Assembly (NCBI GenBank): GCA_028768545.1
Contig: CP054838.1
Span: 3,717,001 to 3,781,000 of the forward strand
DNA length: 64,000 nucleotides
DNA from: Desulfobacter sp.
GTDB lineage: Bacteria; Desulfobacterota; Desulfobacteria; Desulfobacterales; Desulfobacteraceae
Direction of reading: 5' to 3'
Shown here: positions 9,471 to 17,768 of the stretch, in pieces
Position numbering within the stretch: the first letter of the stretch is position 1
How the letters are laid out: each line of letters starts with the position of its first letter
The notes under the pieces: generated by a model
What the model saw: the letters and a program-made list of their open reading frames with translations, nothing else
Told to the model about the DNA's origin: nothing
Databases searched by the model: none
Made by a program: the position numbers and the translations under genes

Positions 9471-9974
9471 GTGACTACACAAGTGTATGATAGGCAGTAT
9501 TTAGTTTTTGGGTGTGGCAACACGCTGTTTGGCAATGACGGATTTGGCCCGGAAGTTGTCTACGAGATCAATGCGACCCATACCCTTCCGGATTCTGTTT
9601 TAGTCCTTGATGCCGGCACCGGCATCAAGGATTTTGTTTTTGATCTTCTTCTGGTGGAAAATCCCCCCAAGATGGTCATTGTTATTGATGCCGTGACCGT
9701 TGAAGGACGGGAACAAGGAGAGGTGTTTGAAATTGAAATATCAAATGTGCCCAGTGAAAAACTGGCTGATTTTTCTCTTCATCAGGCCCCTTCATCCAAC
9801 CTGCTTGCCCAGCTTGCAGAACGGGGTATTGATGTTCAAGTGATTGCCATGCAAACAGAAACCATTCCGAACGAAATCAGCCCGGGTCTTTGTCCAAAGG
9901 CCAGAAAGGCGGTAAAGGAAGCAGCAGCACTCACTATTAGGAAATTAGAAAGCCGTAAAGCTTTCGATTTATAA
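9471..9974 (+). CDS. Hydrogenase maturation protease (HycI/HyaD family)
   Basis: The product is 167 residues. It opens with VFGCGNTLFGNDGFGPEV, the signature of [NiFe]-hydrogenase processing peptidases, in which the Glu and Asp bind nickel of the precursor; here the Asp (GNDGFG) and Glu (PEV) are present. VIDAVTVEG holds the second metal-binding Asp. The enzyme clips the C-terminal tail off the large subunit after its DPxxCxxH motif. The large subunit encoded 4.5 kb downstream keeps such a tail (24 residues after the His), so this is its likely partner. The start is GTG at 9471. It is closely related to the FrhD/MvhD-linked proteases. It heads the operon, 36 bases before hdrA. Confidence 0.88.
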   Translation: MTTQVYDRQYLVFGCGNTLFGNDGFGPEVVYEINATHTLPDSVLVLDAGTGIKDFVFDLLLVENPPKMVIVIDAVTVEGREQGEVFEIEISNVPSEKLADFSLHQAPSSNLLAQLAERGIDVQVIAMQTETIPNEISPGLCPKARKAVKEAAALTIRKLESRKAFDL

Positions 9975-10010
9975 AAAAATTTAATCTTCTAACCCCAAAA
10001 CGAGGTGTTT

Positions 10011-13000
10011 ATGGCGAAACAACCAAAAGGTTCCGTGTTAATGGCAGGAGGCGGAATTGCCGGTATTCAGGCAGCTCTGGATATGGCGGATTCCGGATTT
10101 TACGTTTATCTTGTGGAGAAAAGTGCAGGTATCGGGGGGGCAATGTCCCAATTGGACAAGACCTTCCCCACCAACGACTGTGCCATGTGAATCATCTCAC
10201 CCAAACTGGTTGAGTGCGGTCGGCACTTAAATATAGAGTTATTAACCCTCTCAGAAATCGAGACTGTTTCAGGCGAACTGGGAGATTTTACAGTAACCGT
10301 CAAAAAAAAGCCCAGGTATGTTGATGAAAACAAATGTATTGCCTGCGGCCTTTGTGCGGAAAAATGCCCGAAAAAAGTCGATGACGAATACAATGCAGGC
10401 TTAAACAAACGCAAGGCCGCCTACATCAAATATGATCAAACCGTGCCTTTGAAGTACGCCATTGACCCGGACCATTGTATTTACCTGAACAAGGGCAAAT
10501 GTGGAATCTGCGCAAAAATCTGCCCCACCGGCGCCATTGATTATGAAATGAAAACCGAGTACGTGGACATCAATGTCGGTGCGGTTATTCTGGCACCGGG
10601 ATTCAAGCCCTTTTCCCCAAAAGGCATTGACTATTACGGATATGATACCATTCCGGACGTGGTCACAAGTCTTGAATATGAACGTATGCTTTCAGCCTCC
10701 GGTCCTTCCATGGGCCATTTACAAAAAGAATCTGACGGCCAAGAGCCTAGAAAAGTTGCCTGGATCCAATGCGTCGGTTCCAGAAACAATAATTGTTCTA
10801 AAAACGGATATTGCTCCAGCGTCTGCTGCATGTATGCCATAAAACAGGCGGTGATGACCCAGTCACACATGGCAGAAGGCAACGGAGAGCAGACCATTTT
10901 CTACATGGATATCAGAACCCCGGGCAAAGAGTATGAACGCTACTATGAAAGCGCAAGAACCGGGGGGGTATCATTTATCCGCGCCCGTCCCCATTCTCTG
11001 CTCAAAGGACCTGACGGCCACGGGGTTACCATGCTCTGGACCGACCAGAAAGGAAATTCCCAGGAGTCTTTCTTTGACATGGTGGTTCTCTCCATCGGGC
11101 TTGAAGCCCCTGAAGATGCCAAAGACCTGGCTCAAAAATGCGGAATTGAACTGGACCATTACGGATTTGCCAAAACCTCAAGTTTTGATCCGTCAAAGAC
11201 CAACAAGGAAGGGGTATTTGTTACGGGCAGTTTTCAAAGTCCCAAAGCCATTCCCCAGTCCGTCACCATTGCATCCACAGCCGCAGCCCGGGTCAAATCG
11301 GCTCTGGCCGACTCCAGGGGCAGCCTGACCGTTGAAAAAACCTTTGTTGAAGAATTTGACATTAGTGATCAGGAAAAACGGATCGGTGTTTTTGTCTGCT
11401 CATGCGGAACCAATATTGCCGGTGTTGTGGATGTAAAAGCGGTCGCCGAATTTTCAAAAACCCTTGCCCATGTAGTTTATGTGGACAACAACCTGTTTAC
11501 CTGCTCTGCAGATACCCAGGATCTGATTGCCGAAACCATTAAAAAAGAAAACCTTAACGCCGTAGTCATTGCAGCGTGTACGCCGAGAACCCATGAGCCT
11601 CTGTTCCAAGAAACCCTACAGAATGTAGGCTTAAACAAATATATGGTGGAAATGGCCAATATCAGGAACATGAACGCCTGGGTTCATCCCAACGAGCCTG
11701 AAAAAGCCACGGCAAAAGCCAAGGAGCAGGTAAAAATGGCTGTTGCAAAAGTATCTCTCAACTATCCGCTTCAGGACATTGAAGTTAATATCACGCCCAG
11801 GGCTCTTGTGGTCGGAGGCGGGCTTGCCGGAATGAGTGCGGCCAAAAACATGGCCAACCAGGGATATGAAACCGTTCTCATTGAAAAAGAAGGCAAACTC
11901 GGCGGCGTGGCCAACACGATATTAAAAACCTGGAAAGACGAGGACATCAAGGCCCATACACAGGCCTTTGCCCAGGAAATCATGGCCCATGAAAAAATCC
12001 AGGTCATGACCCATACCCAGCTCACGGCTGTTTCAGGCTTTGTGGGATCTTTTACAGGCGAACTCACCCACAACGGTGATACCGAAACCGTTGATTTTGG
12101 TACCTGTATTATTGCCACCGGTGCCAACGAATACAAACCGGATGAGTACCGGTACAGAGAAGATGATCGGGTCATGACCATCATGGATCTCAACAAACGG
12201 ATCCATGACACCCCTGAATTTTCAGATTCCCTGGATTGCGTTGCCTTTATCCAGTGCGTTGGATCCCGGAATGAAGAGCATCCATATTGTTCAAGGGTCT
12301 GCTGTACCCAATCCATTAAAAAGGCGGTACGGTTCAAAAAGGCAAATCCGGACATGGGCGTGTATATCCTTTACCGGGATATCAGGACCTATGCTGACAA
12401 AGAAGATGCATATACGGAAGCCAGAAACCTGGGTGTGATTTTCATCAAATATACCCGGGACAATAAACCTGAAGTGACCGATGAAAACGGGGAGCTTACT
12501 GTCAAGGTCTTTGATCCTATTCTCCAGATGGATGTGATCGTCAATCCAGACGCTTTGGTACTGGCCTCAGCCATTGTTCCAAACAACACGGCGCCCTTTG
12601 CAGACCTGTTTAAATGCGGGGTCAATGCAGACGGGTTCCTCATGGAGGCCCATCCCAAGCTCAAACCGGTGGATTCCACCACAGACGGTGTGTTCCTGGC
12701 CGGCATGTGCCATTATCCCAAGCCTGTTGATGAAGCCATTGCCCAAGGCAGGGCGGCAGCTTCCAGGGCCAGCGTAATTCTGTCAAAGACGACCATGAAG
12801 CTGGATGCCATCAAGTCCCATGTGACCCATAATTGTGACGGCTGCGCCCTCTGCGTCGACATCTGCCCCTACAATGCCATTGAACTGGTTGAATTTAAGG
12901 GTGAGGATGACAAACAGCATAAACGGGTTAAAATCCGTGAGGCGCTTTGCAAAGGCTGCGGTCTCTGTGCCGCCACCTGCCCCAAAGAGGGGATTGTGGT

Positions 13001-13061
13001 CAACGGATTTACCCCGAGCCAGCTCAGGGCCCAGATTGATGCAATCCTGGAAGATGCATAA
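10011..13061 (+). CDS. hdrA: HdrA, tandem-duplicated flavoprotein selenoprotein (electron bifurcation)
   Basis: The full frame is 1016 residues if TGA at 10188-10190 is read as selenocysteine (residue 60). The local sequence [15 protein letters not shown] matches the CxxC of ordinary HdrA with the second Cys replaced. The protein is two HdrA units in series. The first begins at the FAD fold ([16 protein letters not shown]) and has ferredoxin motifs [12 protein letters not shown] and CGICAKICP. The second begins at about residue 450 ([13 protein letters not shown]), has its own FAD fold ([16 protein letters not shown]) and ends in two more 4Fe-4S motifs ([24 protein letters not shown]). Both halves carry an IQCVGSRN...CC block. 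It is cytosolic and receives electrons through MvhD from the hydrogenase. No hdrB or hdrC is in the operon, so the final acceptor is unknown. Confidence 0.92.
10188..10227 (+). promoter_or_regulatory. SECIS-like element in hdrA (UGA recoding)
   Basis: In-frame TGA followed 22 bases later by a five-pair stem AGTGC-GGTCG-GCACT (10213-10227). The GGTC-containing apical loop resembles the loop bound by SelB in known bacterial SECIS elements. Confidence 0.75.
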
Positions 13062-13091
13062 TTGACGACTATTAAGGAGAATAAATATATC

Positions 13092-13541
13092 ATGTCAGAT
13101 CAATTCGAACCGAAAATCATTGGATTTCTTTGCAATTGGTGCTCCTATGCCGGCGGAGACCTGGCCGGCGTATCCAGACTTCAATACCCGCCCAACATGA
13201 AAGCAATACGGGTCATGTGCACCGGGATGGTCCATCCGGATTTCATTCTTGACGGCCTTAAAAAAGGGGCTGACGGCATTATGGTCATGGGCTGACATCT
13301 TGGAGAATGTCATTACCTGGATGGTAATCACAAAGCCAAGGCCCGAATCGCCGTTGTTAAACTCATGCTCGAAGATGCCGGCATCAACCCGGAACGTGTG
13401 GCCATTGAATGGGTATCAGGCGCCGAAGGCCCCAGATTTGCCCAGAAGGTGACCGAATTCACAGAAAAAATCAGGGCCCTTGGCCCCAATACATTTAAGG
13501 CCCGTCACCAGGCCTTAGAAGAGGAGGCCCCATGCCAGTAA
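13092..13541 (+). CDS. mvhD: MvhD, electron-transfer subunit, selenoprotein
   Basis: The frame is 149 residues when TGA at 13293-13295 is read as selenocysteine (residue 68). The context IMVMG-Sec-HLGECHYLDGN aligns with the invariant GCHxGDCHY of MvhD, so Sec replaces a [2Fe-2S]-region Cys. The N-terminus has GFLCNWCSYAGGDLAG. The family passes electrons from the hydrogenase small subunit to HdrA. ATG at 13092 is chosen over an upstream in-frame ATG because its spacing to GGAGA is better. The 3' end overlaps mvhG by ten bases, so the two are coupled. A gene caller that stops at TGA would split it and probably discard the second half. Confidence 0.92.
13293..13328 (+). promoter_or_regulatory. 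SECIS-like element in mvhD
   Basis: In-frame TGA followed 16 bases later by a perfect six-pair stem ATTACC-TGGAT-GGTAAT (13312-13328). The loop TGGAT is the same as in mvhA. Confidence 0.7.
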
Positions 13542-14467
13542 AAGTTGCCAGTGAATGGCTCAACTCCTGTTCCGGATGTGAAATCGCCATTCTCAACCTT
13601 GGAGAAACCTTGCTTGATCTTCTTCCTCAGCTTGATTTTGTTCACATCCCCGTACTCATGGACCATAAGCATTACGGCCAGCTGGGAGATAAAAAAGAGA
13701 TTGATATTCCGGCGGCCACAGTCGGCCTTGTTTCCGGCGGTATCAGAAACGAAGAACACCTTGAGGTCGCCCTTGAGATGCGCAAAAAATGCGACATCCT
13801 CATTGCCCTTGGCACCTGTGCCACCCATGGGGGAATTCCAGCGTTGATCAACTCTTACACCAACAAAGAGCTGTATGATGACTACTATCATACCGAAAGT
13901 ACAGATCCCGGCGGAGAAGTACCCACCAACGGTGTGCCCCCCCTTCTGGACCGGTGCTACGCCCTGGACGAAAAAATAGATGTGGACATCTATCTGCCCG
14001 GGTGCCCGCCCCATCCGGATCAGATTGCCCATGCCATTCTTTCCCTGCTCAGCGGGGATAAAGTGGAGCTGCCCTTTAAGAGTGTCTGCGACACCTGTCC
14101 TACCATCAGACAGGGCAAAGGCGAGATAGGCGAAATCAAACGGTTCACCGAATCACCCGAGTTTAATCCGGACAAGCCCATCAGCGAGATGCGCTGTCTT
14201 CTGGAACAAGGATATCTGTGTGCAGGTCCTGTGACCCGGGCCGGGTGTGCAGGCAACACAGGCGAAGCCCCTCGCTGCATCGCAGCACGGGTGCCCTGCA
14301 GGGGATGTTACGGCCCTGTCAGACAGGAAGGCAACCAGCTTCTTGACATGCTCAATGCCCTGGCATCCAACGGCGTTGACATCAGTAACATACCGGACCG
14401 GGATAACCTGCTGCGGTTTTCAGGGGCCCACAACCGGCTGGTCTCCAACAAAAAAGGAGGTATGTAA
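13532..14467 (+). CDS. mvhG: MvhG, [NiFe] hydrogenase small subunit (F420-non-reducing type)
   Basis: The product is 311 residues with no twin-arginine signal, so the enzyme is cytosolic. WLNSCSGCEIAILN gives the proximal-cluster CxxC. Further Cys sites are ALGTCATHGG and LPGCPPHPDQ. The C-terminal half supplies more cluster ligands (CDTCPTIRQ, CLLEQGYLCAGPVTRAGCAG, RVPCRGCYGP). It relays electrons from the active site in MvhA to MvhD. It overlaps mvhD at its start and abuts mvhA at its end (TAA then ATG directly), consistent with one operon. Confidence 0.93.
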   Translation: MPVKVASEWLNSCSGCEIAILNLGETLLDLLPQLDFVHIPVLMDHKHYGQLGDKKEIDIPAATVGLVSGGIRNEEHLEVALEMRKKCDILIALGTCATHGGIPALINSYTNKELYDDYYHTESTDPGGEVPTNGVPPLLDRCYALDEKIDVDIYLPGCPPHPDQIAHAILSLLSGDKVELPFKSVCDTCPTIRQGKGEIGEIKRFTESPEFNPDKPISEMRCLLEQGYLCAGPVTRAGCAGNTGEAPRCIAARVPCRGCYGPVRQEGNQLLDMLNALASNGVDISNIPDRDNLLRFSGAHNRLVSNKKGGM

Positions 14468-15904
14468 ATGGGAAAAACCATTAATATCGCCCCCCTGTCT
14501 CGAATCGAGGGGCATGCAAGTATAAAAATTCAATTAGACGACCAGGGTGAGGTCTCTTCGGCCACCACCCATTTTAACTCCATCAGGGGGTTTGAAAAAT
14601 ATGTCCAGGGCAAGCCTGCCGAAGAAATCACCCGGATTGTGACCCGGATCTGCGGTATCTGCCCCTGGCACCATCATCTTTCCTCCACCAAGGCCGTGGA
14701 TGCCTGTTTTGCAGCAGAAGTAGCCCCTGCAGGCCATCTGCTGCGCGAATGCATGCAGAACCTTGCCCATATCAATGACAAGATTCTTCACTTTTATTTT
14801 CTGGCAGCCCCTGACTTTGTGCTGGGTCCTGATGCCGACTATAAGGTCAGAAATGTCATTGGTATTGCCCAGGCAGCGCCGGATCTTGCCAAACAGGTCA
14901 TTAAAATGCGGCAGCTGGGCCAGATGATGATGGAAAAATTTGCCGGCAAGGTGATTCATCCCATTGCTGCGGTTCCGGGCGGTTTTTCCAAACCCATGTC
15001 TGACAGCCAGCGGTTGAGCCTGATCGAAGATACCAAAGAATTGTTGGAATTTGCCAAATTTTCCATGGCCCATGCCAAGGAAAATATCTTCCCCAACTAT
15101 CTTAAAGAAGTGACCACCTTAGGAACCATTACCACAGGCTTTATCGGTACGGTTGAAGATGACGGGGCATTGAACTTCTATGACGGCAAGATCCGGCTGA
15201 TGAAGCCCGATGGCAGTTTTGATGATTTTGAAGATACAGATTACCTGGATTATATCAGTGAAAAGGTGGTGGACACCTCCTATGGAAAATACCCCTATGC
15301 CAAGTGCTGGGACGAAGGATTTTCCATGGATCTGGATGCTCCTAAAGGCATTTACCGGTCCAACTGCCTGGCACGGCTCAACGCCTGTGAGTATATTTCC
15401 ACCCCCCTTGCCCAGGCTGAATTAGAAGAGTTCAGATCCAGCTTTGGCAGACCTGCCCAGCACACCCTGCTCTACCACTGGGCACGGCTCATCGAGCTGG
15501 TCTATGCCTGTGAAAAGACCCTGGAGCTATTATCTAATACGGCCATCTGCGGAAAAGAGTCTCGCATTGACTTCACCCCCAAAGCGGGTCGCGGCGTAGG
15601 CCATGTAGAAGCCCCCAGAGGCACCCTGATCCATGACTATACCACAGACGAAAACGGGCTCATTGAAAAGGCCAACATGATTGTGGGCACCACCCATAAC
15701 CTGGCCCCCATTTCCATGAGTGTTGAGCAGTCTGCAAAAATGCTGATCCATGAAGGCCGTGTCGATGAAACCATCCTTAATATGGTGGAAATGTCGGTCC
15801 GTGCCTACGACCCCTGAATTTCCTGTGCCACTCACCGCCTGGATGGCGGCAAAGCAATCGATATCAAAATCGTTGATGCAAACGGTAACCAGATTCAGCA
15901 GTAA
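14468..15904 (+). CDS. mvhA: MvhA, [NiFeSe] hydrogenase large subunit
   Basis: The full frame is 478 residues with TGA at 15815-15817 read as selenocysteine (residue 450). The two nickel motifs are RICGICPWHH near the N-terminus and DP-Sec-ISCATH near the C-terminus, where Sec takes the place of the first Cys of DPCxxCxxH. This makes it a [NiFeSe] enzyme, a class known for high activity and better oxygen recovery. Twenty-four residues follow the His (RLDGGKAIDIKIVD and on) and should be removed by the protease encoded at the operon front. The chain is cytosolic. Stopping at TGA would remove the essential nickel motif, so readthrough is required for function. Confidence 0.94.
15815..15849 (+). 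promoter_or_regulatory. SECIS-like element in mvhA
   Basis: In-frame TGA followed 17 bases later by CCGCC-TGGAT-GGCGG (15835-15849), a five-pair stem with the same TGGAT loop as mvhD. Confidence 0.7.
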
Positions 15905-15920
15905 ATCAGTTTAAAGATTA

Positions 15921-15957
15921 AAGGGGGGTACGAAAATTTCGTACCCCCCTTTTTTTT
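15921..15957 (+). terminator. Strong intrinsic terminator of the hydrogenase operon
   Basis: A G6/C6-based perfect stem (GGGGGGTACGAAA then TTTCGTACCCCCC) is followed directly by eight T. It starts 17 bases after the mvhA stop. Confidence 0.95.
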
Positions 15958-16051
15958 ATGGTATCCAGTCAGCCCTATCTTCTATGGCCTTAGCCGCTGT
16001 TTCATTTGCCATCCCGGCATCCTTCCGGATGCGATCCTTAAAAACAAAGGG

Positions 16052-16492
16052 TCAAAAATCAATTAATTTATTCTTTTGCACATACGCTGTAAATTCTTCT
16101 GACCAGGGTAGATAAATGGTTATTTTTAGGGGATCTTTGATTTTGAGCATACAATACCCAAATTCCAAACCAGGTTCATTTAATTCAGATGAGAAGGGCG
16201 AGGTTTCTGCGCCATCGGCCAAAGAGGCGGGATCCAGGAGACGAATGCTTACCACCTGTGCCCAAGGTATTAATACAGAAGAGGTAAACCAGCTCAAGGG
16301 GATTGTATTCGAAAAAACCATTCCTTTGATGGACGGGGATACTTTTTGGGTTCTTATTTCATGGGCATTCTGGGCGGAGAACCCGCACTTACCGATCAGG
16401 TAGTTTGGGAAACTGAGTTCAAAATTCATTTGAATCTTGGTGGAAAGCCTGTATCTATTTTTAACAATCGCCCAAATTTTTGTAACATTCAT
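16052..16492 (-). CDS. Hypothetical protein, 146 residues
   Basis: I do not recognise this. It is a soluble-looking 146-residue frame with no signal peptide or membrane segment. It has alternating hydrophobic strands (SSVLIPWAQVVSIRLLDP, then YCMLKIKDPLKITIYLPW) that suggest a small beta-rich domain. The pattern of a Leu-Ile-Pro-Trp strand followed by a second 'ITIYLPW' strand suggests an internal repeat of one motif. Stop is TGA. It lies convergent to the hydrogenase operon and 110 bases downstream of another unknown minus-strand gene. AT content is higher than in the neighbouring operon. Confidence 0.5.
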   Translation of the reverse strand: MNVTKIWAIVKNRYRLSTKIQMNFELSFPNYLIGKCGFSAQNAHEIRTQKVSPSIKGMVFSNTIPLSWFTSSVLIPWAQVVSIRLLDPASLADGAETSPFSSELNEPGLEFGYCMLKIKDPLKITIYLPWSEEFTAYVQKNKLIDF

Positions 16493-16602
16493 ATTAGACT
16501 CTTAATTTAATTATGGTGTGTTGGTATTTTGAAAAGACCGGGCATTCCAGAAAAATTTAACCTGCCAGGCTTTAGCGCATCTTTTTTTCCCCTTCTGACA
16601 GA

Positions 16603-17325
16603 CTATTGTGCCAGGGGTATTTTACGATGTTCTGAAAATCCCATCAAATCTTTACACGCCTCTTTATTTCCTAACGTACAAGAAATATCCAAAGCCTTTA
16701 ACATCTGATTTGTTTTATTCAAAGAATAAAAACCAATGGCTTTAGCAAGGTAAATTTCCAGCCAATTGGGATATTTTTTTTCAAGATGATCCAAATAAAT
16801 TATGGCGATCCTGGATTCTTTTTTTCTAAGATATCGATAGGCCCTTGATATTTCATTTCCAGGCTCAATGGTTTTAAAAAGATATTGTTCCATTTCTTGT
16901 TGCCAGGAAAATTGGTTCTCTTGTTTTTCAAATTCAATATTTTTAATCTCAGCCCGTGTAAAATCAGCCAAATTGATTTTTGTTCTTACCTTGACGTAAT
17001 ATTTTTCTGAATTTATCAATTGTTTTTTAATGATATAAGGGGTTAAATCTTCTGCGATGATACAAAAAATTTCCCTGGTTTTGTTTCCATAATTTTTCAA
17101 CACCCCCGTATGGCTTAAATACTTTGCCGATAGTGCAACGGCAGTGTATTTTGCACCAAAAAGGCAGAGTGATTCATACAAATTTTCAGCGTCTGAAGGG
17201 GCTATAACATAGGTGCAGTCCGATACGATTTCAAATGCGTTGTTCATCTGAGCATTCCCGGTATGCCCCAGGACAGGTGACAATAAGAATATCAAAAAAC
17301 AGATGAGCAAGTTATAAAATTTCAT
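16603..17325 (-). CDS. Hypothetical exported protein, 240 residues
   Basis: No family recognised. Residues 1-21 form a clear signal peptide (MKFYNLLICFLIFLLSPVLG, then HTGNA). The mature part starts with a Cys-containing segment (SDCTYVIAPSDAENLYESLCLFGA) and ends with helical, TPR/Sel1-like repeats (RAYRYLRKKESRIAIIYLDH, LEIYLAKAIGFYSLNKT, ALDISCTLGNKEACKDLMG). The last segment, with Cys pairs around GNKEAC, resembles Sel1-type repeats. It is probably periplasmic. The stop is TAG; reading through it would add about 30 residues. Its higher AT content compared with the hydrogenase genes hints at separate origin. Confidence 0.6.
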   Translation of the reverse strand: MKFYNLLICFLIFLLSPVLGHTGNAQMNNAFEIVSDCTYVIAPSDAENLYESLCLFGAKYTAVALSAKYLSHTGVLKNYGNKTREIFCIIAEDLTPYIIKKQLINSEKYYVKVRTKINLADFTRAEIKNIEFEKQENQFSWQQEMEQYLFKTIEPGNEISRAYRYLRKKESRIAIIYLDHLEKKYPNWLEIYLAKAIGFYSLNKTNQMLKALDISCTLGNKEACKDLMGFSEHRKIPLAQ

Positions 17326-17453
17326 TGTCCGCCTCCCGAACCGCCATCTATAAGATGGTCATTAAAATTAAAGCACCCTTTTATTAACAGGCCGTATTTT
17401 CGTTGTAAATGATTATTCCCTTTTTTAACAAGCGTGCGAACCGAGTTTAACCA

Positions 17454-17544
17454 GCCCTTCCAGGATCTAGGATTGCCTCCCCAAAAAGCCCTCGTACAAA
17501 AGACCGTGCAAGACCCATGGAAAAACACCAGATCCTGGAAGGGC
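17454..17544. repeat. Inverted repeat pair, 15-base perfect arms, 61-base spacer
   Basis: GCCCTTCCAGGATCT at 17454-17468 is repeated in inverse orientation at 17530-17544. The whole unit is about 91 bases and could be a miniature mobile element, a palindromic binding region or a long hairpin terminator. No flanking duplication is evident. Confidence 0.75.
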
Positions 17545-17607
17545 AGATCTCTTTTTTTTGATCCCCCATTCCTAAGATACGGATGTGTTTCAATATTAAA
17601 AATAGTA

Positions 17608-17636
17608 TTGACTGTTTTAAAATTATACTTTATATC
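17608..17636 (+). promoter_or_regulatory. Sigma-70 promoter for the AAA+ regulator gene
   Basis: TTGACT at 17608-17613, a 17-base spacer and TATATC at 17631-17636, about 130 bases before the GTG start at 17769. Confidence 0.5.
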
Positions 17637-17768
17637 TCAACACAAGCTATTTAATGTATTAAATGTAAACAAACTAAAAAATACGCTTTAAATTTAAACA
17701 AATCAACAATGATGGCTGAAACCAACACCATTGTTGATGCAATTCAGATTGAAAAAAGAAAGTAATCC

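Larger units (their letters stand above)
17326..17768. other. AT-rich intergenic region with inverted repeat and promoter
   Basis: About 440 bases without a credible gene. It holds a 15-base perfect inverted repeat (17454-17544) and a good sigma-70 promoter for the next gene (17608-17636). Small open frames here have no features. Confidence 0.5.
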
